Numbered from the stretch's first letter, positions 21,070 through 32,769 are shown. The stretch: DNA of 64,000 nucleotides from Acanthosepion lycidas (GCA_963932145.1 OZ010577.1:22419924-22483923); one strand, 5' to 3'. Made by a program: numbers and translations. Notes: generated from the sequence alone by a model not told the origin.

Positions 21070-22250
21070 AATATTAAGATTAACCAAAGAGAGATTTTTT
21101 TCAAGCAATTTTATTTTGGCCAAGATGATGTCACAATGACATTTATCTATGGATATATGTGTGTGTATGTGTGTGAGATGTGTGTAACAAGCATATATAA
21201 TTTACAACTTTACAAATGTAAAAAAATGATAGCATTTAGTCTTTCTGTTAGGTTCTTACCATTATTAGTTTTCCAAATGCAAATCTATTTTTTGTTTCCA
21301 AATTATGATATTATTATTCAACTAAGAAACTGGGATACCACTTTTTGGTTTTTAGCCATTTCTATTATATATTTCACAGAAATGACTCTTTGTATTATTC
21401 ATTCAAATAATCAGTTACTGTCATAGCAAAGACACGACTACCAGACTTCACAAGGGAGATAAATCTAAAAGATTATTACCAGGATAAAATTATAATTCAT
21501 ATAGGATACCCCTTCTTTAGCCAGTTTTAGTAAACTAAAATAATGAAAAATCCTCATATGTTAAAAGTAAATACCATTTATTATATAATTTGCAAACATT
21601 GCTGATTTAAATTGCTAAAGATATTTCATTAGAAAAAAATGTTTATTCAGGATTTTAAAACTTGTAATTTACAGTGATAATGATAATTTAGCTAGAATAC
21701 ATCTTTTTCCAACAAAAACTAGAAGTAAAAAAAAAAAAACAACAATGGGTCAAATTGGTAGTTTTGAAATGATAAGGAGGCACAGGTTGGAAGTTTTGTG
21801 ATATTTTTTCGGGATGTTATTTTGGATAAGAAAAAATATTCCTGGCAGAATGATGGAGTATTACATATGCTAAGTAACAATTTTTTTACTGACTTAAGTT
21901 CTTGTTTCCTGACTGATATTCAAGAGTTTGGAAAATAAATACAGCAGAATCGAGATAGAGACAGAAATTTCTTGTAAGAATCAAAAAACAAAATCAGCAT
22001 TGCAGACATTTTTGAAGACGTGCAAAACTATGTTTTCCTTTATTAACACAAAATTCACAGATTTTAAAACCAAGTCCACAGTAAAACTGTATTTAATCAG
22101 CTTAATTTAATTTGATCCAAGGTTATAAGTAGGGGACACCTGGTGAGTATCCTTAGTAGTAATGATCTGCAAGACCAGTTGGCTAAATAGAGCTCAACCA
22201 GTGAGGTGTCTTAAAAGTAAGTGGGAAGAGTGTGTTGCACCAATCTTCCA
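21070..22250. other. AT-rich intergenic DNA, no feature recognised
   Basis: A short TG-rich stretch (21157-21185) and AT-rich DNA. The frames 21136-21426 and 21928-22110 have no recognisable motif. Confidence 0.45.
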
Positions 22251-22379
22251 TTTTGAATTGTCTGTTACAATTCTGTATTGTATTGTGGCATTTGAACTTT
22301 AAAAATTAAATCAATGTAAATATTTTCCTGATGAAGAGAATAGGAGCTCTGAAATATGTACCAACACACACACATACAC

Positions 22380-22381
22380 AC

Positions 22382-22417
<36 letters not shown>
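22380..22417. repeat. CA/TA microsatellite
   Basis: A CA run followed by an uninterrupted TA run. Confidence 0.9.
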
Positions 22418-22418
<1 letters not shown>

Positions 22419-22424
22419 GTGCTC

Positions 22425-22835
22425 GAGTTGCCTGATTCTCACTTTCCAGCCTTTATAGAGTACAAAAGATTTTATGTGGCTTTGTAGATGCTGAATTATT
22501 TTCTATCCTACAACTCTTTTCTCACAGATGGCTAGCCTTTCACTAATCGATCACTCTTTTCATGAAAAATAATCAGGCAAGTTACATTTTTTAGTTCTAC
22601 CAGTTCAGATCTTCACAGCAAGGACCTGCCATACCATATAAAATAGGTCAACAGCTTCATTCCTGTTGTATTCCATTGGTAATGAGGAAGTTGCATTCAG
22701 AGAGTTTCTTACCTAGAACTTTTCAATGTGGTGCTTCACTACAATCTTACTCTCTTCAAGTGTAGGGTCATGTGTTATCTATCCTCCATATGATATGTGG
22801 TTCTTACTCACTCCCATGCCCTGCCAACAACCTCA
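22425..22835 (+). pseudogene. LINE C 3' fragment
   Basis: It matches 19205-19340 (CTGATTCTCACTTTCCAG, TGCTGAATTATTTTCTATCC, CTAGCCTTTCACTAATCGAT). It continues with a broken frame encoding the usual C-terminal block: a KLHSESFLPRTF-like segment and a later decayed copy of the FxxxxNLxxFKSRVN segment. Confidence 0.6.
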
Positions 22836-23379
22836 TTTAGTAAACCAATCTTCCATGTTGGAATAATAGTGAAGTAAAAAGAAATCAAATAAAGAAAAGA
22901 AACACAGTTGATTGTCTCAGTTTCTTGCATGCCCTAGCTTTCCTTAGAAACACCTTTCTCTTCACTGCCCCAGCATCGATCTTGTTTGTTTTTGTCTCAC
23001 AAAGTACTTGATCGGTTGATTAAATTCACATATGGATATGCAAATCATGTCACTCTCCCAACATCCTATCTTGTCTATTGTGTGTTCATTCTACTCACCT
23101 GGTTAATGAGAGGCTCAGGTTCGAATTGCACCGAAATCAATTCTACTTATGGCTACAAACAATGCAGGCTGCCACATGAATTCTTTTTGCAGCAGGTGAA
23201 CAACACCTTCCCTCAGCAATTCCTTTGATACAAATAGCATTCAATATCCTGAATTTTACCGGTAAATACTTTGGCAGGCCTATAAAAACATTATTAATTG
23301 AAACCTTTGAAGAGCTGGGAAATATATAAAACAAGAACCAATATGAAGAAATATTAAACAGTCATTATGTATAACTGTA

Positions 23380-23512
23380 GAAAACATTCAGAAAGTTAAA
23401 AATATACTTACAATCAAAAAGAGACAGTTAAAGTTTCTTGGAAACATAAGGAGGAAAGAAGGGTTGGAAAATTTAACATTCATAGGACATAGTGAAGGTG
23501 ATGTAATGGAAT
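23380..23512 (+). pseudogene. LINE D C-terminal fragment
   Basis: The plus strand encodes a segment like KRQLKFLGNIRRKEGLENLT (about 23418-23478), closely parallel to RKRQLKFLGHIMRKEGL in the larger LINE D copy at 24940-24995. It is truncated on both sides; repeat I follows directly. Confidence 0.7.
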
Positions 23513-23665
23513 AACCTATCACCTCCATGAGTAACTAAACTATAGGTAGTAATTTCCTATAAGTATCAGTAAGTCAACCGACTACGGAGTCTAGCTGGCA
23601 TCTGTTGAGTACAACTCAGACTTATGTGAGAACTACCGACCTTCCAATAGTAGCACTCATTACTG
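23500..23665 (-). repeat. Dispersed repeat I, copy 2
   Basis: Inverted relative to 10141-10288, with shared blocks GGAATAACCTATCACCTCCA, CTATAGGTAGTAA and AAGTCAACCGACTACGGAG. It is joined to the end of a LINE D fragment. Confidence 0.65.
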
Positions 23666-23839
23666 AACTGACTTGCGACGATCGTACTCATAACTGTTAC
23701 CTTATTTCTTATTGTAGTGTTTTTACAATAAACTTTCACTTATTTTATCCACCGTGTTTGTCAAGTATATATTCCTATTAGCACGGAATATAACAGAAGG
23801 CATGAAAAGTAAGCAGAAACAATGAATAAACTATTTAAC

Positions 23840-23841
<2 letters not shown>

Positions 23842-23869
<28 letters not shown>
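23842..23869. repeat. TG microsatellite
   Basis: Pure TG run of about 14 units; it explains the His-Thr repeats of overlapping minus-strand frames. Confidence 0.95.
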
Positions 23870-23872
<3 letters not shown>

Positions 23873-23919
23873 GAATTGCAGAACAGGTACAAAGAAAGAT
23901 AGTAGAGGATCAAATGAAA

Positions 23920-23990
23920 TAGGAAGTTGTGAAGAGTCATAATTACCATATCCTAAATACAGATAGGATGGCATATAAAAGAAAAAGCTT
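23920..23990 (+). repeat. SINE G / LINE D type 3' tail
   Basis: AGTCATAATTACCATATCCT then GGATGGCATATAAAAGAAAA resembles the 3' end shared by SINE G (1580-1625) and LINE D (25130-25195). The body is missing or eroded. Confidence 0.5.
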
Positions 23991-24064
23991 AGTATTGCAT
24001 AAAAAGAAATGGGTTCAGTCAAATTGTTTTGGGCTAATCTTCTGAGCATGAAGGACCTGTCTAC

Positions 24065-24165
24065 CTAAAAAATAGCATGAATGGAATTGATTGGCTGATT
24101 TTTTTTTAAATGGCTTCTCAATCCTTTGAGAGTTATTTAAAGGCAAAACATATTTGGGATTTTAT
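24065..24165 (+). repeat. Dispersed repeat F, copy 2
   Basis: It matches 440-530: GATTGGCTGATTTTTTTTTA, GAGAGTTATTTAAAGG, AAAACATATTTGGGATTTTA. It is followed immediately by a 53 bp tandem array. Confidence 0.55.
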
Positions 24166-24167
24166 GA

Positions 24168-24328
24168 ATGATTCTTTTTTTTGGTGAGTAAATATACCAT
24201 TGGCAACATTTTTTTGAGAATGATTCTTTTTTTTTGGTGAGTAATTATACCACTGGCAACATTTTTTTGAGAAGGATTCTTTTTTTTTTAGTGAGTAAAT
24301 ATACCATTGGCAACATTTTTTTGAGGAC
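24168..24328. repeat. Three-copy tandem array, 52-53 bp unit
   Basis: Unit landmarks are ATTCTTTTTTTTT, GTGAGTAAATATACCATTGG and CAACATTTTTTTGAG. Units start near 24171, 24223 and 24276. The copies differ at few positions (for example CATTGG versus CACTGG), so the array is young. Confidence 0.9.
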
Positions 24329-24344
24329 AGCAATGATTTTTCAT

Positions 24345-24505
24345 CCTCCAAGTCCTATTATTTAACCCAAAGCTGGGTGAAAAGAGATAGATTCATGCCT
24401 TTCCCAAGGGCACTTGCACATAACTGATTATAAAGAACCAAACTGGAATTTGAACTCAGCTCTCTAATTTTCCATCTGAGCTGCTATCCATGACACTTCC
24501 CACAC
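24345..24505 (-). mobile_element. SINE G copy (minus)
   Basis: On the minus strand: head ATGGATAGCAGCTCAGATGG (A box) and B box GAGTTCAAATTCCAG at about 24447-24461, followed by CACTTGTGCAAGTGCCCTTGG-type body sequence ending near the tandem array. It closely matches the head at 59881-59935. Confidence 0.75.
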
Positions 24506-24564
24506 ATTTGACATGAATGGAAAAAACAAAAACATAGGTATTTAAGCAGTAAATAGAAACCTAT

Positions 24565-25195
24565 TAGGTGTGCAGGTCAAGAACATGAGAATCAAGCAGA
24601 CTTGGAAGTTTAAATATCTGGGAAGCATTCTGACAGAGGACAGTAAATGTGACACTGAGATCTGTAGACGTATTGGGGTGACCAAGAACGCATTCCAAAA
24701 ATTGGGCAGAGTATTGCGAGACAGAAGGATTTCTTTTGTAATGAAGAAAAGAATACTGAGCTGTTACGTGATACCTGTCCTTCTTTATGGCAGTGAATGT
24801 TGGATAATTTCCTCAAAGATGAAGAAGAGACTTGAGGCGACAGAGATGTGGTTCTACAGAAGGATACCATGGACTGAGTGTGTGGACAATGATGGGGTCT
24901 TAGAGAGAATGCAAACGAGGAAGAGGCTTATATCTAATATCAGGAAGAGGCAGCTGAAGTTCCTGGGACACATAATGAGGAAGGAGGGCTTGTAGAATCT
25001 GATACTCACAGGTCAAATAGAGAGACAAGGAAAAACAACGCATGACATATCTAGCGGTTTTAAGAAGGTGGATGATGGAACATGATCTGGGGGAGGTGGT
25101 AGAGGGAAGGAGCTTGAGAGCTACAAGGGATAGAAGGAGGTGGAGAGCCATAATTGCCAACATCCTGAAAGAACATGACACATAGAAAGAAAGAA
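24565..25195 (+). pseudogene. LINE D, 5'-truncated RTE-like LINE C-terminus
   Basis: The plus frame 24570-24995 (141 residues) covers the segment after the RT core: KFKYLGSILTEDSKCDTEI (about 13-31), then RILSCYVIPVLLYGSECWII (about 61-80), EATEMWFYRRIPWTE (about 89-103) and RKRQLKFLGHIMRKEGL at the end, where a TAG stops it. The order matches RTE/BovB-type ORF ends. Decayed coding continues to a 3' tail ACATCCTGAAAGAACATGAC then A-rich sequence. The RT catalytic core is absent because of 5' truncation. Confidence 0.8.
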
Positions 25196-25384
25196 GTAGG
25201 CATGTGAAAAAATGTTCAGCAAAAAAAAACAAACTATCTTTTCAACTGTGAATTCCATTTCTCATTTTCAAAAAAGAGAATGATGAAACAGCAAATAATT
25301 CTTTCAAAATATGATCTTCTAAGTTTCTACTCTGTTGGAGAGTCACCCTTATCATTTCAGTCTCTTATGTTCTATCTGTATGAG

Positions 25385-25745
25385 TGAAGGATGTTCAGAA
25401 AGTAATGCCACCTATTTATTTCTGGAATAACTACAACAAATAAAGGGAATACAAGGAACCTTCCAGATAGATCAAATTTTCAGCTACAAAATATGATTTT
25501 TCATTTTTTCACAGTAGAGATAATGTTGTCAGGAAAATATTGTCCACCTAGTTCATTTTCATCAGCATAAGCATTGCTTCTCATGCACATCACTGTCACA
25601 ACTGCTGGAATATATTCCCCATCACCCAACTGTGCTCACATCCACTGTTTAGTTTCCTTAAACATACAGCAAATGTCAATCGAGAGACATTGTTCATATA
25701 CAAAGATATAATGACTCACCTTTACTTCAGATGGACTTTCATGTC
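25385..25745. mobile_element. mariner-like remnant
   Basis: AGTGAAGGATGTTCAGAAAG then TAATGCCACC resembles the terminal repeat of mariner-type elements; related ends are seen at 36234 and 36301. The following 340 bp is A/T-rich with no readable transposase. Likely a strongly decayed or internally deleted copy. Confidence 0.4.
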
Positions 25746-25799
25746 AGATGCTATTTTACCAAATTAGATATATTAAGAAAATTGAAGTTTTAAAGTGGA

Positions 25800-26300
25800 T
25801 GTAAGCTATGTGATTCTAAATTCATAATGTACATATAAAAAAGGGCCTAACTTTGTGCTTGACATTATGATATCAAATGTTCCATTTACAGTGTAAATAT
25901 ACTTCTAAACTGTGCTCTAATTTTGTGTCTGTTTTATCTAAGTATATGGGTCATTGTAAAAGCATGAAATGAAAAAAAAAGGGAAAAAAAATCTACATCA
26001 AATATCCAATGTTTAGGGGATTAGGTTAAGAGGTTTGGGAATTAGGGCTTTCAAATTAATTTCATTGTCATAGAGAAGAAAATGCAACTTTATCTGATTT
26101 TCTGTACTTTAAAATTGTGGATTAATGAAAAAAAATTTGCTTTTTTTTTTTCATAAAAATGGACACAAAGTAGAGGTTCTGTTAAAAACTTACACAGTAA
26201 ATCAACTTCATTTAAAACCTTTAAAAAGTTAATTTTAGGTTATATTCCTTCAAGGCAATAACAATGACCAAAGAGAAAAATATATTTTTCTACATATCAT
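25800..26300. other. AT-rich intergenic DNA, no feature recognised
   Basis: Poly-A and poly-T runs; no feature could be supported. Confidence 0.45.
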
Positions 26301-26305
26301 ATTTC

Positions 26306-27020
26306 CAGGGCTGGATTAACCATTAAGCAAAATAAGCACATGCTTAGGACATCAAGTAAAGAGGGCCCCACTAAAATTGTAATGATATGATGTCGCTGTA
26401 TATGACTAAAGAAATAAGTCAAACATAATTAACATTTGAATCAACAGGGTGTCATTATGAACAAGGAGACAACTGACCCACAGTGAATCTTTATTGCCAT
26501 TCTGATGGGTTAATAAGGGAATGAGCTAAGGGAGATAATGAGGTTTCTATTTACTCAATACATCACATCAGCTCTCTTGAATAAGTCAGTATTACTTATT
26601 AACTTAATGGGATTTAATTTTTGTGAACAGGGGTAGACTACCTTCATGTTCGTTTGACATTATGCTAACCATATATTTATGTGACACACTTGTCATTTGA
26701 TTAAACGGCCACTTCTGGTTACAGTTCTGTTAGAATCCGGTTGTGGCTCATTTGACACTGGCTGCTCAGCTGTGATTGGTTCTTTCTTGGCTGATGTTGT
26801 TCTGGGTTGGAACTGATGATCAGCCTCTCTTGATGGTCATATGTGCCTTCAGTTCCTTCTATATTACCAGCTAGTGTTTCCATGTTGCATGTTCTTGATT
26901 GATATCATTAATTTGTACTACTTACCAAGACTCCATACTAGCATACTTAATTTGCAGATGTATGGAGGCCTGAAAATCTTTTATGTGCTTAGGGCCCCTA
27001 TGGGTCTTAATCCAACCCTG
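26306..27020. mobile_element. Non-autonomous hAT-like DNA transposon
   Basis: The left end reads CAGGGCTGGATTAACCATTA and the right end GGGTCTTAATCCAACCCTG, imperfect terminal inverted repeats of about 17 bp. Subterminal blocks GCTTAGGACAT...GGGCCCC on the left and TGCTTAGGGCCCCTA on the right are also inverted. CAGGG ends and 8 bp flanks are typical of hAT elements; the flanking octamers CATATTTC and TAATTTTC agree at 5 of 8 sites, so the duplication is eroded or absent. There is no transposase frame. Confidence 0.7.
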
Positions 27021-27029
27021 TAATTTTCC

Positions 27030-28190
27030 CTATTAATAAGATACACTGAAGCATCAGAGGCACACCCAAAATTTTGAAAGAAGAAATTGGAAAAAATGTT
27101 TTTTTTCCTTGTACTTCATAGCTCTCCCCACTATTCCCAATTTTACCCACTAAATTGCATATTTCAGCCTGAAAATCTGACTAATCACAAATTCATCACA
27201 GACCAAGAAAAATAACAAATATACAGTAACTATCTGGAATGCAATAATTAGAAGAGAAGTTAGAGAATATAATACAACTGAAAGGCAACCTTATTTCAGC
27301 TTGAAATCCTCACTAATAATGACAAATTCATGATAAACTAGGTTGGAGCACTATTTTTAAATTAAAGACATGTAAATTAGGATGCAGAAATAAGGTTAAG
27401 TTTGATTTATGTGTAAGTAAAAACCTTGTTTCCTGTCAATATCCCAGTATCCCAACTGCATAAACAAATTCTCTCAAAACATTGTTGATTTATTTTGAAC
27501 CACTGGACATGTTTTACTTTCGAGGGCTCAGAATCAGATGTAACTGGGGAGCTGACACTCACCCCACACCTTAAACTTATAATGAGATACAGGGTGGGTT
27601 TTGGAGATATTTTATATATTAAAATTCATTAAGAGAGTATTTTAAAAGTTGGTTACAGGCAGACTCTTCCAAATCTGCAGTCCCAGAAAAGAGGAAGTGG
27701 ATATCGACTTGAGTTAATTCAGTTTGACAAATATTTATTTTTACAAACATAAACAACTATTTTTATTACTCAGGCAATTCATTTTTCATTTTTAAATAAT
27801 AGACTTGAAGATTAAAAATGAGAATAACAGTCAAGTTGTCAGAGGAACAACATGAAACAGAATTTTGAACTTCAGAAAATTAGCAAATCTCACTGCAAAA
27901 GGTTGTTGGCCAAATATCAAAGACTACCAGAAAATGTTTATCACAAGAATGGTTCTTTTAGAATGATGAGAGGCAAAGTCTTCATCATTTGCTAATGGAT
28001 ACTTTGCTTAATTCAGTAAGAAAAGGGAAAATTATCAAATCAAAGAATTCTTAATATTTATTGAATCAAATTTCACATTCCTCAGGCAATATGAACTTTA
28101 ACAGCAATATCTTCCATTGGCTGACATTATGAGATTGTATTAATGATTTATATCCTTCCTGCTATTGATCATTTTTACTATTCTGTACTG
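27030..28190. other. Intergenic DNA, no feature recognised
   Basis: AT-rich; no protein, RNA or repeat feature could be supported. Confidence 0.45.
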
Positions 28191-28195
28191 TCACT

Positions 28196-28196
<1 letters not shown>

Positions 28197-28240
<44 letters not shown>

Positions 28241-28345
28241 CTGACACAAACAAATACACACACATATACATATTTATGCATGCATATATATACTCATACA
28301 ATACATGATTATGTATACACACACAGATACATGTATGTATGTGCA
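28197..28345. repeat. TA microsatellite with decayed CA/TA flank
   Basis: A pure TA run (28197-28236) followed by about 100 bp of degenerate ACACATATA and GTATGT repeats. Confidence 0.9.
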
Positions 28346-28384
28346 TGTTTTTTCAGTGCCATATCACTTCAGGACAGAGATGAT

Positions 28385-28600
28385 CTTGACTAACCACAGA
28401 TTACTTTTCTTTATTATTTTTGAATTGCCTTGACTTGCTGGGAAAGATAGTGTAGTGGTTTCCTGTTGCCTCCTTCACAGATTCCTTTTCTTTATTGTCT
28501 TTGAATTGCCTAGACTTGCTGACAAAGATAGCAGAGTGCTTCTCCACAGGTTAGATATCCCAGTCTACTCTGTTTGTAGTTTGAAACGGAATAAATGGAC
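28385..28600 (-). mobile_element. SINE G fragment with internal duplication
   Basis: Complementary to the SINE G body (compare 57480-57600). It contains a direct duplication: CACAGATTACTTTTC ... TTGAATTGCCTTGACTTGCT and CACAGATTCCTTTTC ... TTGAATTGCCTAGACTTGCT. Confidence 0.5.
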
Positions 28601-28667
28601 TCAGCTTGCTGATACTGATTGCACTACCTGCACAAACTATGCATATCTGGATAACATTTATATACAC

Positions 28668-28670
28668 ATT

Positions 28671-28718
<48 letters not shown>
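28668..28718. repeat. CA/TA microsatellite
   Basis: CA run then TA run; it explains the Tyr-Ile repeats of the overlapping plus frame. Confidence 0.95.
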
Positions 28719-28719
<1 letters not shown>

Positions 28720-28724
<5 letters not shown>

Positions 28725-29600
28725 AATTAGCTGATTTAAAATAGGGTTTCTTTGCTACACTGTAATAACCATGTTTCAAAAACCAAAGCTAAAAACTTCA
28801 AATTTAATTATATATTAAAAGCATTAGTTTTGTTTCATCTTCAAGCAAATTTTGGAATAACTTATTTTTAAATTTACTGAGCTTTAAACACATATATAAA
28901 TTCATAATTTCCTATTTCCAAGGATACAGAGAAATTCAATCATTTAGACAGGGGTGGTAGCATGTTCATTTTTATTAACTATTCTTGTATCAATTATGAG
29001 TTATGTTCGAAAAAGAGGTTAAGTTTACGGAGTGTAGGGGTGCATTTTTCAACAAATTCTGACATCCGTTAAATGCATGTTGTCTGTTTTTTTTTTATTA
29101 TTAACGACAAAAAGTTTTTCATCATTTTTTTTGCTAAATTTGTACTTTATACTTAAAGATTCTTTCTAAAAGGGGTGTTTGGGTTAGAATACTACAATTT
29201 TAAAATATTATTTTTACTCTTAATTACTAACAGACTATATTTCTTTTTAAATCAAGTAAATGTAATAGAATTACTTAAATTATTTAAAAATTATTTTTTC
29301 ATATCTAATATAAGTATGTATATTACCAGCTCCCTTTTTTTATTTTTATTTTATTTTTAAATATTATTTAAGGAAAATTTTTGACAATGATGGCAAAAAA
29401 TAGCTATTTCATTTCTTTGATTAAGTAAATTTTAATTTTTTATAAACTTAGTAATATATAGTTTCTCATGTATGCACAAATAACATGGGTCATTTAATGA
29501 CCTACATATTCCAGTTTTTCTTATTAACTTCCATTTTACTGTAGGTGTTATATAGACAACATATCTTTTGTATTTTTTTCGATATTCCCTTCAAATAGGG
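28720..29600. other. Very AT-rich DNA, no feature recognised
   Basis: No coding, RNA or repeat feature could be supported. Confidence 0.5.
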
Positions 29601-29634
29601 TAGGCAGACTGAGGCTGTTTTCTGAGTGTTGTTA

Positions 29635-30400
29635 TCCTCTTCTATCCCAGTTTGTTGAAGCTTCTGTCATGTACCCAGGGTAGTTGTTAGGTTGTAGGGT
29701 ACTGCTTATACTGACCATTTCTTGTTCATATGTCTCTGGGTTACCACTTATGTCGCTTGATGTTGTAAGTAGTGGATGATCCTTTTCTTTACAATGTATG
29801 GGTGGTGGAAGTTGAAGTTGGGGTATTGTTTGGTGATGAATGTTGGCTTGTGGTATACAGATGACTTGAACCCATGCTCTGTTTGAGATATTAGTACATC
29901 CAGGAATGTGAGTTTGTTGCCATTTTCTCTCTTCCTTGTGAACTGTATCAATGATCTTATTGAGTTCATATGGTTCAATAGTAGCTGGATCTCTTCTGGT
30001 GTGGCCAGAGTATGAAGAAGTCATCTATGTATCTCAGCCAAAGAGTTGGCTTTAGTCATGTGGATTCTAATGCCATTTCTTTGAAGTATTCTATGTATAT
30101 TTTTGCCATTGCTGGTGATAATGGTGAGTCCATTTCTAACCCTTCATCCTGCTAATATAAATCTGATCCTATTCCAAAGTGTATTGCTTGTGTACAAATA
30201 GTCAGCATCTCCATCAGGTTATCTATTGGTATACTGGTTCATTCTCCTAGGGATGAGTCCAAGGCCAGTCTGCTCTTGATTACTGACAGTGCCTCCTCTG
30301 TGGATATCTTGACAAACAAACCCATCCCATACAGGTTCACTATCTGGTTGGGAGTATACTTGATTATACCACAAACAATGCTAATAGCCTGTTAGTGAAA
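29635..30400 (-). pseudogene. Penelope-like element 2, reverse transcriptase fragment
   Basis: Reading the minus strand across frames gives, in order: an EEALSVIKSRLALD segment (about 30250-30300), a DSPLSPAMAKIYIEYF segment (about 30070-30130), the catalytic LRYIDDFFILW with YIDD at 30020-30031, then KLTFLDVLISQTEHGFKSSV (29850-29912) and YHKPTFITKQYPNFN. This order and the FLDVL...TxVYxKPTFT block are hallmarks of Penelope-like RTs. The catalytic box is intact, but the frame shifts at several places and the GIY-YIG end is not readable. Confidence 0.75.
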
Positions 30401-30539
30401 TTTAGGATTTCTCTTTTCTTTTTTTTTTTTTAATTTATTTTGATAAAACTTTTCCCAGCTGGTTTGCACAGTATGGCAACATCATTGTCAGTTTATCATT
30501 ATTCTGCACTAAAAATGCATTTCTGATGTCCTTTTGCTG

Positions 30540-30720
30540 ATGTAAATATAAACATTGGCTAGTGAAGTGTTAATGTCATCAAGTGGTCATGAGTTCAATC
30601 CTTGGATCAGGTATAAAACAATATATATAAGATATCTCAATATGCAGCCAAAGACAATGGGCATCTGAGGATTGTCAGAAAGTACTTGCATGAAACACTG
30701 TGTCTATAATAGCACCTTAT
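30540..30720 (+). mobile_element. tRNA-derived SINE fragment
   Basis: It has a GTCATGAGTTCAATCCTTGG B-box region (about 30586-30605), preceded by GTGTTAATGTCATCAAG. The body GAGGATTGTCAGAAAGTACT does not match SINE E or G closely. Probably a separate, eroded SINE. Confidence 0.45.
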
Positions 30721-30760
30721 AGAGATATAAGAACTATATATATATCAATATATAGTTTGA

Positions 30761-31510
30761 ATCTCTATCTATAAAAAGGCAGGATGTGTGTGTGTGTGTA
30801 ATGAATGCACGGCCGCAATTTTCGACGGATTTGCACCAAAATTTACATGCACTTTAGCGGGAAAGATCAATTTTGCATTTCCCAACTCCCATCAATAGTG
30901 GAAATAATCGATTTTTCATGCTTCTACGGCAGTTTTCATGTAATTTGCGGCCTTTTTGTACTGGTCAGAGTGAGAGCCAATAGCTGGCTGCCATGAATAG
31001 GCAGGAAGATTCTATTGGCCAGCGTGAGAGCCAACTGCTGACTGACACGAATGTTAACTAGCATGCAAAAAAATCGATACCTGCATTCGTCACAAGTGGG
31101 AAAAATTTAAATTTGCATGGCACTTTACTCCAGTTGGCTCATTCGCTTGCTTAAACTCAATGTTGATTCTGATTCCACAGAACTGGGTTGGGTGTGAAAA
31201 AGTATTTGTTGTTAACATTCTTTTTTCATTTGGTTTTTCCAGTTACGAGTCCTTTTTTAAAGCTGCTCATTTTGTGTTCATTTTGTTTAGTTCTTTTTTC
31301 ATAACAGATTTAATGTTTAGTATAGAGCTTAGAAAAAATTCGCAGTGTGAGATAGGCAAGAAGTAAGGCATGTAGCAACATCAGCACGGCAAAGGGCACT
31401 CCTTTAAAGGCAAGGAACGGCAAAAATATTTTAAGTCAAGTGATAGCGATTGCTGTATGAGTCGTACAATTTTTTAATCAAGCACGGGCAACGCTGGGCC
31501 ATGCTGCTAG
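30761..31510 (+). mobile_element. Non-autonomous Helitron, copy 2
   Basis: Begins TCTCTATCTATAAAAAGGCA and ends CCATGCTGCTAG, followed by T and preceded by A, satisfying the Helitron TC...CTRR and A|T insertion rules. It is about 750 bp and aligns throughout with the minus-strand copy at 3303-4091, including GCAATTTTCGACGGATTTGC-type 5' sequence and CTCCTTTAAAGGCAAGGA near the 3' end. No Rep/helicase gene. A short CA/TG tract after the 5' end replaces the longer TA array of copy 1. Confidence 0.85.
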
Positions 31511-31589
31511 TATATCAATATTTATCTTGATAATTCCTGATCTCAAAAATCAAAAAAAATTAACAAATCTCAATTCCAAAAATTTCTGA

Positions 31590-32340
31590 GATACTCAAGC
31601 TATCCAGAGAATGCATTGGATTTATAATTCATGAGCAGGTGGGTATACAGAAACTATCATCCAAGTGGTTGTTAAAATGTAAATGTTTGAATGCCAATCA
31701 GAAATGATATTGAGTAGACATCACCATGTTGATTTTGCAGCAGTTCAGTGATTGACTGATGAACACAGTGCTGTGACTTGTCATTTTGATGAAACCACTA
31801 TAGTCCAAAAACCAAACAATAGTCTATGCAATGGCATCACCTGAGTTCTCTTGAGCTGAGGAAATTCCAAAATGAAAAGTTATCATCATGCTTTTTGGAA
31901 TAAGGAAGATATTTTTTATAAATATCTCCAGAAATGCCAAGTATTTATTGCAAGATATTACTCTAATCTGCTATGCCAATTAAAAGGAGGCATAGAAAAA
32001 AAATCCATCTGGAAGGCTGCAGAGAGACGTTAACTTTTTGCAGACGAATACACCTGCTCACAGGGCTGGAAAACAAGGGATTCTATTTTTTTTTATTAGG
32101 AACATGAGATTTGAGAGCAAAGACCATCCATGTTACTGGGCAGATGTCACGCCATCTGACATTTTCCTGTTTCTAAACTTTAAAAGCAGTTTGAAAGGAA
32201 GGGTACTTTTCAATGATTCGGAGGGGTGATAGCAGCAACATAGGAGTGAAACTGAAATCAATTACCAAACATCAGAATCTGAAGAAACAATGTATCAAGT
32301 GGGGGCAAAAATATATGTAATGACATTGTATATTTCATAG
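31590..32340 (+). pseudogene. mariner-like transposase remnant
   Basis: The plus frame 32038-32229 carries NTPAHRA, corresponding to the second-aspartate motif of mariner transposases (usually HDNAxxH), then WADVTPSDIFLFLNFKSSLKG, corresponding to the YSPDLAPSDxxLFxxLKxxLxG block with the third catalytic residue in SD. The upstream 31590-32030 is eroded. The first aspartate motif was not found and the second is changed (N in place of D), so it is inactive. Confidence 0.7.
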
Positions 32341-32480
32341 CTGTAGATTATTACATTCTTGATGGAACTTTTCAGCAATATAATCAATACACACACAAAT
32401 TGCCCACATTGTCTCTTTTTTGTTCCCTTGAGATATAATTTTGATATCAAACTTCTATCAGCGAAAGATCACTGGTGAAA

Positions 32481-32481
<1 letters not shown>

Positions 32482-32535
<54 letters not shown>

Positions 32536-32545
32536 GTATATTAAA
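32482..32545. repeat. TG/TA microsatellite
   Basis: TG then TA run, followed by GTATATG repeats. Confidence 0.95.
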
Positions 32546-32629
32546 ATAATAAGAAAGAACAGTATGATTTACAATCTGGTGCTCCTAGCAATTATCTTTA
32601 TTTTTAAAAAACAGTGCTTAATACAAACA

Positions 32630-32769
32630 GTAGAACATAATATTACAATTATTTTCTTTATTAAAAATATGATTTTCTTTTTTTTTTCAATTATTTTTCT
32701 TTATTAAAAATATGTTTCCACTGTGATTTAATTGCAATGGAATCATATTTTTAATAGAGAAAATAACTG

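Noticed and set aside
24168-24328. Tandem array considered as a CRISPR array
   Set aside because: Units are contiguous without unique spacers, and the setting is a eukaryotic repeat region.
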